Source of the DNA: Panonychus citri
Taxonomy: Eukaryota; Arthropoda; Arachnida; Trombidiformes; Tetranychidae
Assembly: GCF_014898815.1 (NCBI RefSeq)
Contig: NW_026515482.1
Coordinates: forward strand, 3,224,001 to 3,288,000
Direction of reading: 5' to 3'
Length of the DNA stretch: 64,000 nucleotides
The position numbers were made by a program, and so were the translations under genes. Positions 1 through 12,729 of the stretch are shown in pieces (position 1 is the first letter of the stretch; every line of letters begins with the position of its first letter). Under the pieces are notes generated by a model. That model did no database searches, was not told the origin of the DNA, and saw nothing but the letters and a program-made list of their open reading frames with translations.

Positions 1-1216
1 GAAAAACTTGCAAAAACCTATAATCATCATCAGGGTCATCATGAACATTATCTTCATGATGGTTCTCATTATAATGAATCCATTTACTTGAATGTTTAAC
101 ATGAAAAAAAGGCCTCTTGAAAAAAGTAACCATAAATGAAGTAAGAAAACGGAAGGACAGACAACTTGAAATGCATATAACACATCAAGTTGTACATAAA
201 TCAAAATGAGAGAGGGAGAGAGAGAGAGATGATGATGATGTTGATGAATATGAAGAGGCAACAACAGGGCGTTGGTCTTTTGTGATGTAATATAATATTT
301 ATGATTATTATCGTTTTCATCATCATCACCACCATCATTATCATTATCATTACGGCGGAGATGCAACAAGCAAAAAAATAGAGAAAGAGAAAGAGAGAGA
401 GAGAGAGAGATGAAAAAAGGATTGTAGTGAAAAAAAAACTATCATCAGATGATAAAGATGAAGATGAAGATGAAGAGGAGGAGGAGGATGCGGAAGGTGG
501 AAAAGGATGAAAATCCATTGGACAATAAAAATGCTTAGGAAACAAAAAGCAACAAGATAAAAATGTTATTACTCTTCATACTTATTATCATTATTATTAT
601 TTATATGTAATGATGATGAAGATGAAGATAATATTTTGTCTTCAACTGTCAGTAACACCATTGGACTCTTAATTAGAGAAGTGATGAAGATGAAAATGAT
701 TATGAAAGAAGAGAAAGAGAAAGAGAAAAAAAATATGATAAATGAATCTCTGAAACAAACACAGAATTCTCATCATCTTCTGGTCATTTTCATCATTATC
801 ATCCAGTCGCAATAGTAACAGTAAGAGAAAATCTCGTAACCTCCTTTTGTTTGCATTTCCTTGGACAAACTAATCTTATTTACTATTATTATTTTCACCA
901 ATTGGGAGGTGAAAAAGTGATCACGTTGACCTTTATACTTGCAGCAATGTCCTTTTTCTGTTCATTGGTGACCTTTTTTTTCTGTGCAAACAAATTTGCA
1001 TACACAAGAAGAAGATGATTACAATAATGAAAGAGATTTTTTTTCTGCAAAATTTTTCTTTACTTTCTGGTAAAAAAGAAAATTGCAAATAAAAAATTCA
1101 ACACAAAAGCACAAAGGTGAAACTACTAAGGAGACCAAGGGTGACAAGGTTAGGTGAATGTGTCTCAATGCATCTCTCTCACTCTGTGCATTATTTGAAA
1201 CCACAAAGAAAGAGAA

Positions 1217-1264
<48 letters not shown>

Positions 1265-3995
1265 TGAAAACTCATTTTTTCATCTAACACAGGAAATTAT
1301 ATTCGAAACCAATTGTATGAAAATTTTTTTCCCATTAAAATGATTTTCTCTCTCTCTCTCTCTCACTCACTCTCATTCTATGTGGTTTAATACTGCTATG
1401 TAACCTCTTCCTCTATCCTCCCTCCACCTTTGCAAAAATGTGGGAGTCAATGCATATGCGACTATGCGTTTTCTGCAATAACAGCAGCTACTGTGTTACT
1501 GTGCTGTTTGTTTGTTGCTTTTTACTTCATCAGCAGTAACTGCACTTTCCCTTTGTAACTAATACCATTGCTGCTGTTACTTTTCAGTTTGCATTGTAAC
1601 ATTTTCTTGTATTTTGCATTTACTATTTTCTCTCTATTCCCTATGTAAAATATGAACAAGAAGAAATTTTTTTCCAATATTATTGTAAAAAGCGAAATGA
1701 TTACATGTAAACTGATATGGAAAAGGTGGAAAATCATGGTGATGGTTAATAATGGAAGAGAAATCAGAGAAAGAGAAGAAGAAGAAAAAGAAAACAATCC
1801 AAAGGAATATTTACTTTTTCCACCCTCTTCTCTTAGGAATAACAGAATAGATTGAATAATCTTAATCAAGAGCTTTCAGAGAAAAAACCAGAAAACTATT
1901 AGTTCAATTTTATTGGAATCTATGAATGAATCAGTCTCTCAATGTAAACATAATAGTTTCATGGTAATGATGATGATGAAATTACTTTTTCTCTGTTTTT
2001 AAATAGTTATCGAACTTATTTTTTTTTCTTCTTCATCTTCTTCCCAAAAATAACATATAAATATAACTCTTTACATTGGAAATAATAATCATCATAAACT
2101 TTTCATGGACACACACACAAGAAAATGAATGTTAGAATGATAAGAATAGCAAAAATGAATGAACCTACAAAAAGTCATTGAAAGCGAGGGAGAGATGAGT
2201 AAATTTTTCTCTTCTTCTCTTCATAATCATCATCACCATCTTCCCTTTCAACTAAAATCTTCCCAAATCCAATTTAAATGCTAACAACACATTCATAAAT
2301 ATCTTATATCTTTTTTTACCCTTCTACTCAGTGATCATTTTCATCTTCATCTTTATCTTCATCCTCTTTTCTAACTTCATCTTGAATATGCTGTTTTTTT
2401 TACGATGGTTAACATTGTAAACAATCATCATTTTCCGCAAGAAATTACATCTTCAAAAAAACTTTTTTCATTCTCTCTCTCTCTCTCTCTCCAATTCTAA
2501 TAACATTATATTGTTATCATTTGCATCCTTATTTCAATCCTTTTATCATTTACAAATTAAGATAATCGTTTTACAAGAATACAACAAAAGGATGCGGATG
2601 AAGCATCATTTTCATATGAAATGAATTTCTTTTCATTTTAATGGCTCGTTATGTTTATTAAATTAAGTTTATTATGATGAGAAAGTGAGAGTTGATCAAG
2701 TTTGATTTTATCATTTGGATAACGGTTAATGATTGACTAAGTCTCAATGAAAAAAAGGTAAATACGGAAATTAAGTTAATAGGGTTAATGATTAACAAGA
2801 TTTTCATCATGATCATTATCATTAGAGGTTGAAGATCTGAATGAAAAATCATGGTAAAAAAATGAGCAGTCAAAAGGTTATCAGATAAGGTAACATGTTA
2901 TGAGGTGTAAATTGTGATGATAATGATGATGATGATGATAATCTTTAACTCAATGACCATTGGGCAATTGGGTATGATGAGGATAATGAATAAAAAATGA
3001 TAATAATAAATAAGTTAAATTGTATGAATATAATACTGATTAGTTTGGGTCTCAACAATTGATAAATATACTTGAATCGTATATTATATTTATATGTACT
3101 TAATGATGATGAAAAGGTGATGATGAAGATAACAGAGTGTGAGTGAAATAAGATGTGACCATAAGATGAAAATGATAATGTTCAGATGATAGGAGGTTGA
3201 TGATGATGATGAGTTTTTAGATGATGATAAAAATAATATAAGGTGAAAGCAGATGAGGCTACAAAATGATTGTTTAAGTATCTTTAAAAGCATCTCTCTG
3301 TGGATAACAGTGAGTGGCTTCAATGGCATCATCATCATCATCACATCATCTTCATCCTCATCATCATCATCATCATTAGATTCAACATTTTTATTCCTCT
3401 TTCCAAATGTCTTCTTTGTCTATTTCTCAAAGTAATTTGGTTCTCTCTCATTTTTGTCTAGTATCTTTTCATGGTGAGAGAGTGCAAGTTACTCACTCTC
3501 TCTCTCTCTCTTCTATCTTTACCTCACTAATCTACCATTGATAAAGATTAGGATGTTGTTATAAAGGGAGCAGGCAAAAGGTTGTAGATCAGCAACCCCA
3601 CCAACAACAATACCACCGCCACCTCATCATACAAATATAACAAAAGTAGCATCCTCATCACTGTTGGATTATATCATTACCGTTAATCAATGATGGACTT
3701 TGTGAAAATGTTATCATTGATGATGACAAACAACACAGGAATATAAGTAAAGTTTGAGTGTATGTTGATTATTTTGGGTAAGTAATCAAAATAATGAGAA
3801 ATCACTGATTAACTTAATGATAATCATGATACAATATAATGATTAAAGTAAAATTATCATTAACATGCAATACATCAAATCCAATCATTATCAAATTATC
3901 ATTAGATTGATTAATTATTAAAGTTAATCATCTATTTGTGCCCTTTAAACTGCTCAATACTATTCAGTGTTATTATTGTTTGACGTTTGATGATT

Positions 3996-4027
<32 letters not shown>

Positions 4028-6070
4028 AATCATAATCATCATAAACAATAATATAACAAATTACAATCAAAATTGAATAACAATTGAAATCAATTGAGCA
4101 TCAAAAATGGATTCAATTGTTTTCAATTTAATGGTTCAATATGTTTCCAAAATAGGGAAAAATCAACTTGAAAATTCATCATTTTTATCCTCATCTTTTG
4201 ATCATCAACCGATATAAGATAAAGCTAATTAATTGGATTAAGGATTGATTTTGAGATTCGATGATGATGATGATGGTCACGGTGATTAAATTGAAAAACA
4301 AAGAGATAGAGTGAAGGAAAAATAAAAGAAAATTGATTCTTGGGTCTTTATCATTCCTTTATCATCTTCACTATCATTTACCAACAACATGTTCATCATC
4401 CTCATCCTTTCCAATTAAAATTTATCAATCGATATACATCACACAATATATATTAAGCTTTACTCTTCCCTCTCCTTTTTTCTTCCTCATCTTCCTCCTT
4501 CATCCTCTATCCTTCACATCTCCATCTTCATCCCTCCCTCTACTTTTTTGCAAATAAAGACATAGAAACTTGACCAGGAAAAGGAACCAAGGAAGAGAAG
4601 GATGAATAAAAGGCAAGAGATCTTCTAATGATGATGTATGTTCCTCATCAGTTTATATGCTCTCTCTCTCTCTCTCTCTCTCTCTCTTCATCTTATCCCT
4701 CCTCTTTCCACTGCCACCTCAATATCTCTCTTTCTCTCTATTTTCATGAATGGCCAGGCTAATATTTGTATAGCCTTTAACCAAGATGAATTGAAAATTA
4801 AAAGTTGAACCAATTTGTTTCCTTAACTGTTCGAGGTAACCAATGTTTCATTTAATCATGAAAAAAGTATTAAAACAAATTGTGATCTGTGTGAGTGAGA
4901 TGAGGAAGAAAAAGATTACCTATGTTATATCATGTGAAGCAGAAGGTATCATGGTAAAAGAATGGATGAGAAAGGAAGGAAATAACTGATTCACTTGAGT
5001 ACAAAAGTAAAAACAGCAACAAGAGTTAACAGTAATTGCAACACATGGAAGAAGAAACTTGGAGAATCTTTGGAAGAAAAAAAAATATTGTTACAGAAGA
5101 TGAAGAAGATGAGGATGAGGATGAAAAGATGCGAGAAAAAGAGAAAGTTAATTTAAGAGAAAAGAAGATGAACAGTAAAAGAAGAGAGAGAGAGAAAGTG
5201 GAAAGATCTCACTCTATGAAATGATATTGAAACCCTATGAGATTGTCCTTTAAATGAATCTCATCCACTTTGCTTAGATTGATCCAGCATCCTCATCCTT
5301 TTTTTCTGCTTCATCTTCTTGTTTTCTTCCTTCATCAGCAAGATGAAGCAAAAGAAGAAGACAAGTTTAATATCAATCCATTTCTTGCCCATCTTTTTGC
5401 TTCTTTTTCCTCCGTCAATCCGGAGCTTATTCCCATGGAGACATTCCCTTTCTCTCTCTCTCACTCTCTCCATCCTCTTCATCCCAATTCTTTATATTAT
5501 CTTTGTATTCACTCATTCTCTTTCTTCCTCTTCTTCATCCTCATCTTCATCATCCTTAAAACCTCAACTCCTCCGTCTTTTTACTCTATAAGATAAATAT
5601 ATATTTATATACATAAATATAAATTATAAGCCCACATAGAATATCAGTGAGTGAGTAAATAAGTGAGTTAGAGTGAGAGAAGGTTGAAAGAACGAGTTAC
5701 TTGCACAAGAAGAAAAATAAAGGATAAAGATGAAGATAAATAAAAAGAAAGAGAAGATAGAAAATGAGATGACAGAATCTCAATCTAAATTCATAACCAC
5801 ATGTATATGGTTTGCAAGTTTTTCTCAACATTGACAACATCATATCTTTTGCTTGACTTTTTTTTCTACTCTCACTCACTCACTTTCTCGCTCTCTTGTT
5901 GCATATATATAAATCTCAAAGGGCTTGGGATGATAATGATGATGAGAGGACGAGGATGTAAAAGTGATTCAATGTTTCCCACTCTTGTGCAGGGCGAGGA
6001 AGACAAAAAAATTATGTACATAAATAAAAATATATTTCAGCAACTAGAAAATGAATGAAAGATAGAAGAG

Positions 6071-6106
<36 letters not shown>

Positions 6107-8500
6107 GGGAGATGAAAATTCTTGAAACATGAGTATGAATGAAATGAACAAAAGGATGAACTAGGTTAGCATGATGCTGGAAAAAGGGTGAAAATGTCAA
6201 TCTTTTTCAGTGAATTTTTCACCTTCATCTTGATTCATTTCATTTTCTACATTTATATTTATCTGTATAGAAGTGATGACTTTTCATCCGAATACAATTT
6301 AACACTTGAAAGGTATCATGAGTATGTGAATGAATATATCGTGATAAAACTTAGAGATAAACTGATGAACATTTTTAAAATGCTTCAACATGAGAAAATA
6401 GAACAAAAAATCATCATGATAAATTTTATCCTATTTACTCATCATCATCTTCACATTTATACCTTATTCTCATCATCATGCTCATCATTTTCATCATCAT
6501 CATCATCATCACAAGTCTCATATTTATCTTTCCTTCTCAATCTCTCTCAGTCACTCTTCCTTCCTGCTCCATTGAACTTTAAGGATTCAGTTCAATTCTC
6601 AAAGGTAAATGATAACTTTCTGTTATTTTTTCAATATTAGAGGTCAGTTTGATGCAAGAATTGCTATCAAATTTTGAAAAAGTTCAATTGACCAAACAAG
6701 ATAAGGTGAGAAGAGGGAAACAACCAAATACCCATAGGTCACATCATATTCACTTCTCGTCATAATCATCATCATCTCACGTCTTCAACATTCTGAAAGA
6801 CTTGAGACTATCTCTCTTTTCCACCAAACACACACACTAACTCCCTCTCACTCTCACTCTTACTCTCACATATCATACAAGAGACTAAATTCATAGACAT
6901 GAGAGTTGATCAAATATATAAAAAAGTGAATTAAATTTAACATGAGATGATAGTAAAAAATAAAGATGAGGATGAAATAGAGAAAGATGAAGAGGATGAT
7001 GAAAAAAGAAAGATAAAAAAAGTAAAAAGCAAGAAAGTAAACTATCATTTTACAAAAATTACACACCTCATTTGCTATATAACTGGCTCATTTCAAGCAA
7101 CATAGGATTAACCATCATCACTATCATCCTCATCCCTCAACTCTCCCTTCCTTAAAAACTATCTCTCATAAGATGATGATGATAATAATGATGATAGTGA
7201 AAGGGAATAGGCATGATAAACAAAGAGGAAAGATGAGACGGAAGAGAATTGAGATGATAACAATCACTTTTTTCTTCTTCTTCTCCTTCAAAGATTAAAT
7301 TAAATGAATATAAACTTTTAGCTCTGAAAAATGTTCATCCAAAGAGTAAAGAAGAAGAAGAAAAAACCACAAAAGTTATAAGAGATCAGAAAGTTCATTG
7401 AAAATAGATTTATCTTATTCCCATGACCATGATGATAAGTTCAATTCGTAAGTCATAATTTTTACTTCTCAATGAAGAGAAAAATTTTCTACCAAAATAA
7501 CAAGAAAAGACGAAAACATTAACCATTAATTTGGTCAATCTTTGGATAGAGAGAAAAACAAATCTTAAAAATATCGAAACTCGAAGGTTATAACTAATTA
7601 TCAAGTTGCCAAGAGAATCCAATTTTAGACACTTTTCCCTATTCCAAGGCCATAATCACCGAAAGATCATCATCAAAAGATACTATATCAAATAGCTCAA
7701 GATAAATGTAGTATTAATGATGATATAACTGTTACACAACATCAAATGTTATCAAATGACAATATATAACGTAAATTTTATCCATATGATGGTAACATGA
7801 TGATTTCATGATGAGATTCACTTTCTCTCTTTCATACTCACTTTTCTTCATCATCACATTTTTTAATTATTAATAATTTTTCATTACATCAGGTAGAAAA
7901 TGATTCACGTAATTTTATCATATAAACAATATTATCAACTATCAGTATTGATAATTATCATGATATAATGATGATGATAAGAATCGTAATTTCCAGTCAA
8001 TTCCCTTGACATAATTTTCAACTTTACTTTAAAACAAGTTTCATGTTCACCTTTCAGAATGATGATAATGACGATGATTATGATAATGATGATTTACCAT
8101 GAAAATGATAAAAAAAAAATATAACAATAAGATGATTTTTTTTCCTCAGTTGTTATTGTTACTATTAATTTAAGTAAATTATGACAAATGATGATTGTCA
8201 TTATTAGTTTAAAGTGACAACAACAACACAGAAAAAAAACCACTGAGAGTGTGCTCGATGATAAGGAAAATCTAATGATGATGATAAGAGAGAGAGAGAG
8301 AGAAACATATCAATCTCAACCCGATGAGCCCTCTAACTATAAACTGAAATCGTAATTTCCAGCATCCGATCAGAATACAATTAAACAATTACTTTGCAAG
8401 TGAGTAAATTAACAATGAGAAATTAATTGGTTTTCGAGGTCAACTAATTGTTTCCATCTTTCAGGTACAATAATAGTGTAAATCATTTTATCGCTGGAAT
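1..8500. repeat. Microsatellite-rich intergenic or intronic DNA
   Basis: I find no supportable gene in this stretch. It is built from (GA)n/(CT)n runs (for example 1218-1262, 4660-4690, 6071-6103, 8286-8303), imperfect (ATG)n/(CAT)n arrays (for example 3330-3376, 3990-4030, 6465-6515) and AT-rich unique DNA. Open frames here encode only Ser/Leu/Phe or Met/Lys/Arg runs that follow from the microsatellites. It could hold long introns or enhancers of the PBX-type gene whose first exon lies at 9480-9684 on the minus strand and whose later exons would lie leftward. I looked for the PBX homeodomain in this region and did not see it. Confidence 0.7.
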
Positions 8501-8771
8501 TACTAACAATTGTAAGTCCCACTTGTTGGTCAGTATCAATTCTTGGGTTCACCTAAGATGAAATTACGATATACTAATATTGTTTATCCGAAAGTGGATG
8601 AGGTCGTTTTATTTGATCTTATTTACTATTGTCATCATAATGTGACAGATGTCATGGGAAGAATCATCTTTACCTTTTTTTTATCATTGACGTTCGTTCT
8701 CAGTCTAATTCTTAAAAGTTTCCATGAATCTATCAATTTCTCTGTTTAATATTCATTATTCTTGATTTTAG

Positions 8772-9380
8772 ATGTTGAACTGTCCGAATTATTCCCGAGA
8801 AAATCTGAACACGAGATAAAAGAATCTTCAAGAGAAAGTCTTCAAAAAGTCTATTCTTTCCTTCCTGGTGGTCATTTTTACCAATACCCGTGTAAGAGAT
8901 TTGATTGGATTAACTTGCTGGTTGTACACAAATGAACCTGAACTAGAACCGGCTGTTGATAAATATTGTCTCAGAATAGCGAAAGATAATGAAGAAATTG
9001 ATAAAAATTTTCCTGCTCTCAAGCCCGCCGATATAGTTGAGAAATATGAATTTCGTACTTTAGCCATGGTCGAAAGTGGCGAAACCATTCAGAAGCAATG
9101 TAAGTATTCAAATTTGATATTCGCGACAATTTAATCTAATTTGTTTTCCTTCTCTTCTCTTTTCAGTCCCATAACATCATTCTCAGCTCTCAGATTGCAC
9201 GACATTCAACCAAGTTCAACAAAGATTCTCTATTTTGAACCCAAGATATCAACTCCAACAAGTACACAGGAACATCATCGACCTAAAAAACACCTAAAGG
9301 TGTCAGCTGTTTTCAAGAAATTCCCTTGGAAAGGAGACAGTAAACACAAGAAAGATACTAATCCAGATAATTTAGCCTGA
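8772..9380 (+). pseudogene. Decayed SIN1/MAPKAP1 copy A (CRIM region)
   Basis: SIN1 is a core subunit of the TOR complex 2 and its CRIM domain recruits AGC-kinase substrates. After an acceptor at 8769-8771 the first 70 bases encode the ELSELFPRK segment shared with copy B. A loss of about 2 bases in the A-run near 8847 shifts the frame. A 135-base segment present in copy B is also missing, with GTGG at the junction. Downstream the CRIM frame resumes with RVRDLIGLTCWLYTNE and runs to a donor at 9099/9100 (T|GTAAGT). The next open stretch, about 9190-9380, ends in a stop and does not resemble the RBD or PH parts of SIN1 to me. Human SIN1 has the related ARVQDLIGLICWQYTSE. The copy cannot make a full CRIM domain. 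Confidence 0.75.
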
Positions 9381-9479
9381 TTGAAGTGAATCAAAATGGT
9401 TGGAGATTCCGTTTTTGTTTTTTAAATTGCATGTTTACAAGGAAGAGAACGAGAGAGAAAGAAAAACACATTGACTTAC

Positions 9480-9684
9480 CTGTTTTCTCCTTGATTTCAC
9501 AAAGAACACCAAAAAGTGCTGATTTCATTCTATGACAATTTAATGTATGTTTTCTGGCTTGAGCCTCATCCAAACTTTGGTCACTGATGTTGATTATTTG
9601 TGTTAAAATCTCTGAAATGTCATTTCTTCTGGGCTCATCAGTTTCCGAAATATGAAGAGTCTCGTTGAATGGATGAATTGACAT
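9480..9684 (-). CDS. First coding exon of a PBX/extradenticle-type homeobox gene (partial)
   Basis: PBC-class TALE homeoproteins are Hox cofactors in the nucleus. The 68 codons start at ATG 9684-9682 and end in a phase-1 donor (ACA G|GTAAGT) at 9480/9479. The exon encodes the start of the PBC-A domain: the stretch DQSLDEAQARKHTLNCHRMK and then VLCEIKEKT are nearly identical to insect Exd and vertebrate PBX. One residue is unusual: the family has MKPALF and this copy has MKSALF. The acidic and glycine-rich leader of Exd is replaced by about 20 unrelated residues. I found no downstream PBC-B or homeodomain exon at lower coordinates, so either the introns are very long and the gene leaves the window, or this is an orphan exon carried along with the SIN1 duplications around it. 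Upstream lies the promoter-like motif at 10016-10032. Confidence 0.8.
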
Positions 9685-10015
9685 TATTCACAAATGGTTG
9701 TTGCTTTGTTATTTGATGAGAGGGATGATTAGGATGATGATGAAGATGATGAATGGTGGTAAAGGTGACGCTGATCTTATCAATTATTTAAATTGTCGTT
9801 GGTGTTGGTGTTGGTGTTGTGGTTGTTATCCTGTTGTTGTTGTTGTTGTTGAAGAAAAAAAAACACACCAGAAAAAAATAAAACAATCTCACTTTACTAT
9901 TCTTATCACTTAAGCCAATGTGAGGTTCAGTCTATTACCTGAATTGAGACTCTGCTCTCAACAGCTGTTAAGTCGAGTTGCTCAGTAGCTCAGCAAAAGA
10001 TTCCAAACGAGTTTA

Positions 10016-10032
10016 GTGTCTCCATCTGGTGG
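10016..10032 (+). promoter_or_regulatory. Recurrent 17-bp promoter-proximal motif, site 1
   Basis: The sequence GTGTCTCCATCTGGTGG lies between the divergent PBX-type exon (starts 9684, minus) and the SIN1 N-terminal exon (10565, plus). The same word, with few changes, recurs at 14104-14120, 19615-19631 and 54691-54707, each time a few hundred bases upstream of a gene start. The core CCATCT resembles YY1/Pleiohomeotic-type sites. Function is inferred from position and recurrence only. Confidence 0.4.
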
Positions 10033-10564
10033 ATCTTTTTTCTTCTTTTTCTCTTTTCTACCTAAAACCGGTAAATCACCTATTCGAATTTTCTTTCTGG
10101 TTCTAAGCCGATTATCAATATTGCACCTTTTTTGTAGCCGCTTTCACATTTGTTTCTTTTTTCATTCATTTCATTAAGAGTATCGTTTCCATTAGATATG
10201 TTTGTGCTTCTTACTATTTGAGTCATTCTTTGATTGGGAATCGTTCAATTGTTGACAGAACTTTTTTATTTTATTATCTTTCATCTTACAGAAATTATTA
10301 TGTTACATGAGTTAACTTGGTTCATGTTCATTTGCTTGAAAGTAAGTTCATCTTTTGGAATCTATGGATTAGTGTCTTAGTTATTTCATCTCTTCAATTT
10401 ATCCTTTTTCTTGACTTTAAACTATTCGATTGTATATGGAACTTTGTAAATGATATCTTGTCCATTTTATCGATGTAATAAGATATTCTTATTGTTTCTT
10501 TTGGAGATGTTTTCTTTTTTTATCAATTTTGTTCAACTGATTTGTTTTCTCTTGTTCTTTTTAG

Positions 10565-11160
10565 CGGTCGAAATTGAAGCGAAATCGGACCTTCTTGATG
10601 CCACTCAATCATGTGAAATTGTTTCCGACATTGAGATGATCACTGCTCATCGAGGACGTTCAAATACTGCCCAAAGGTTGGAAAGACTGAAGGAAGAGAA
10701 AAGATCAGCGGCAAAAACTAAATATATTCATTAGGAGGACGTCAAAGTGAATGTTACTGGTTAATATCTAATTTCCTCTTCTTAATCTAATGATCATCTT
10801 TACTTTTTTTTTTGTCATTGACGTTCGTTCTCAGCCTAATTCTTAAGTTTCCATGAATCTAACAATTTCACTGTTTAATATTCATTATTCTTGATTCTTG
10901 ATTTTAGATGATGAACTGTCCGAATTATTCTCAAAAGAATCTGACCACGAGATAAAAGATCAAGAGAAAGTCTTCCAAAAAGGTCTATTCTTTCCTTGCC
11001 GGTGGAAAATCTCCGGACAATCCATTTAAAGAATTTGCCAAGTTCGATGCTCGAGTTGGTGATAGACGAAGAACCCGAAATTATGAGATCATTTTACATA
11101 ATATCGCCGGTGAGCAGAGACTCAAAATACTCCAAGTGGTCATTTTTAACAAACACTTGT
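10565..11160 (+). pseudogene. Decayed SIN1/MAPKAP1 copy C (N-terminal exon plus broken CRIM exon)
   Basis: The exon 10565-10759 follows a good acceptor (tttttag). It encodes RSNTAQRLERLKEEKRSAAK, close to the RRRSNTAQRLERLRKERQ block of animal SIN1, which makes the family assignment firm. A TAG stop at 10732-10734 sits where copy D has TGG (16770-16772) and human SIN1 has Trp in KNIQW, so this is a nonsense mutation. The exon ends in a weak donor, ACTG|GTTAAT. The next exon starts at 10908, carries small deletions relative to copy B (RESLPKKS region) that shift the frame, and loses homology at about 11160, within the VVIFTNARV segment. Signal is at DNA level for the second exon; no intact product is possible. 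Confidence 0.8.
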
Positions 11161-11199
11161 ATCGTCTTACCAAAATTTTGCTCGGTTACTACTCAGAGG

Positions 11200-12410
11200 A
11201 TAATTACGCGTCTATAAATCTACTACTAATTGATATTTTTTATTGATGATTAGAGATGTATTAAAAGCAGGAATATATTAAACGAAAATAGTTCAATAGT
11301 TACAAATCAAATTACGTTATCAATTTGTAAGGATATTCGTATCGGAGTAATTCATTTAGGCCAGGCCAACATTCGCACCAACATTCTGACCAGCATTCAG
11401 ATCCTCGTTATTGTTATTAAATCTCTCTTTTTGATAGGCTACATTGAAACAGGCACTAAATTCGGCTTCTTCGATTCCAATCAGCTTGTCCAAAAAGCCT
11501 AGAATAGCATTGGCATCTGGTTGACGCAAATTTGACCCAAACGTTTGATTGTTATAAGGATGCAAATACATGGAAAGTTTTCTATTGCCTGCGGCAAGTA
11601 GTGGACCAACAAATAAATTCCTGTCCCCCAGAACATACTGGTTATCCAATGTGATGCCAGATTCGACAAGAATTTGAAGCATGAATCGAGCATAATTCCG
11701 ATAAGCTATGTTAAATGCAGTGTTAGTACCATAAGAATTTATCAGTAAGCTTAGAATAGTTTGGACATCTGATTGACGCAATTTTAAACTAAACGTTGAA
11801 CTTGCATATTGACATATGTAAATGCTGAGTGTCCTAAGATCCCTCTCAGAAATTGGTGAAATTCCACTCGTTCCAAAAAGATCAAGATTATTGAAACCAG
11901 TTATAACGTCAGCATTAACACTTCTATCATTATTGTCATAAAACAAGCTACCATATTTTGCTTGAGCCTGGATCATATTTGATATCGATGAAAACACTAA
12001 CATGATGAAAAGACTTTTTAACTTTAGCATAATGATAACAAATACTAATAAATGACGAAAACACGACTGTAGCTTAAAGTTGATAAACGAACTATGATAA
12101 TCTTATCCTGAAAATGGTTCATTTTATTTGAATTTCAGATCCCTCATGAAAGAGATCAAATCTGTGTAAATATAATAAACTTACTGAACGAATCTATTGT
12201 TTTAATATTAGTCATCATAACTGTTCACATGATATCGACAATTAAATTAGAAGAGGATAATTATTCTAACTGTTCAACAAGTTTGATGAAAGTCAAAAAC
12301 ACTGAATCATTTTCACTTTAACAGATTAAGAGGGAAATCATCTGAATAAATATTTTGATTAATTTATTAGTTGATTAGTTAAACAATTAATGAGGATCGA
12401 CTATTGAGTT
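11200..12410. repeat. Duplicon copy 1 carrying the secreted repeat-protein gene (empty site)
   Basis: This segment matches 19730-20713 plus 26086-26330 in the same orientation, including both flanks of the secreted-protein gene. The second copy is split by the gypsy element, so the sequence around 12170-12200 here is the empty-site counterpart of that insertion. Matching blocks at the left edge include cgtctataaatctactac (11208 and 19739 areas) and at the right edge gatatcgacaattaaat (12233 and 26137 areas). The copies differ by many substitutions and indels, so the duplication is older than the insertion. Confidence 0.75.
11356..12030 (-). CDS. Secreted protein with two tandem ~60-residue repeats, unknown family
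   Basis: An uninterrupted 224-codon frame starts at ATG 12030-12028. Residues 1-22 form a signal peptide (hydrophobic LFIMLVFSSIS core, likely cut near QAQ|AKYG). Two related blocks follow, about residues 52-110 and 139-200. Each has a pattern of L-F-G, R-x-L-S-x-Y, a Thr-Phe pair, LRQ(S/P)D, AIL or TIL, and (F)N(I/V)AY near the end. The tail is Asn/Gly-rich and there are only a few Cys, so it is not a disulfide-rich venom peptide. I do not recognise the family; helical repeats of this size occur in some silk proteins, but that is speculation. A broken paralogue lies at 19888-20570. No intron is needed. Confidence 0.7.
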   Translation of the reverse strand: MLKLKSLFIMLVFSSISNMIQAQAKYGSLFYDNNDRSVNADVITGFNNLDLFGTSGISPISERDLRTLSIYICQYASSTFSLKLRQSDVQTILSLLINSYGTNTAFNIAYRNYARFMLQILVESGITLDNQYVLGDRNLFVGPLLAAGNRKLSMYLHPYNNQTFGSNLRQPDANAILGFLDKLIGIEEAEFSACFNVAYQKERFNNNNEDLNAGQNVGANVGLA

Positions 12411-12729
12411 TTTCTTGGTGTGAAGGTTATTTTTTGCCATTTTGATAATTAAACACATTTGATTATCTCAATGCATGTATCATGATATTAAGAAGATATG
12501 AAAGTTCTAACATAAAGTTAGACCAGTAAGAAAGCAAATTTTCAAAGATTTTCAACAGTTACAATCAACTTATTGGCAAAGGAAACATTTTCATCTATTA
12601 ACTGGATTTCGAAAGAAAATACAAGAGTTAAGAGAAGAACGAAGAGAATTAAAGAAACATTAAATGCTAACGACCGATCGAAGGTCCAAATCACTAATTT
12701 CATCAAATTTCTGATGTTGTTGATTTTAG

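Noticed and set aside
201..545. Minus-strand open frame of 114 codons rich in Ser, Phe and Leu
   Set aside because: It is the translation of GA and ATG microsatellites; no conserved features.
3330..4030. Short CAT repeat arrays as a CRISPR-like array
   Set aside because: They are plain trinucleotide microsatellites without spacers, in a eukaryotic context.
5036..5596. Overlapping frames on both strands (Lys/Glu-rich and Phe/Leu/His-rich)
   Set aside because: Low-complexity purine and pyrimidine tracts read in several frames; no splice or start support.
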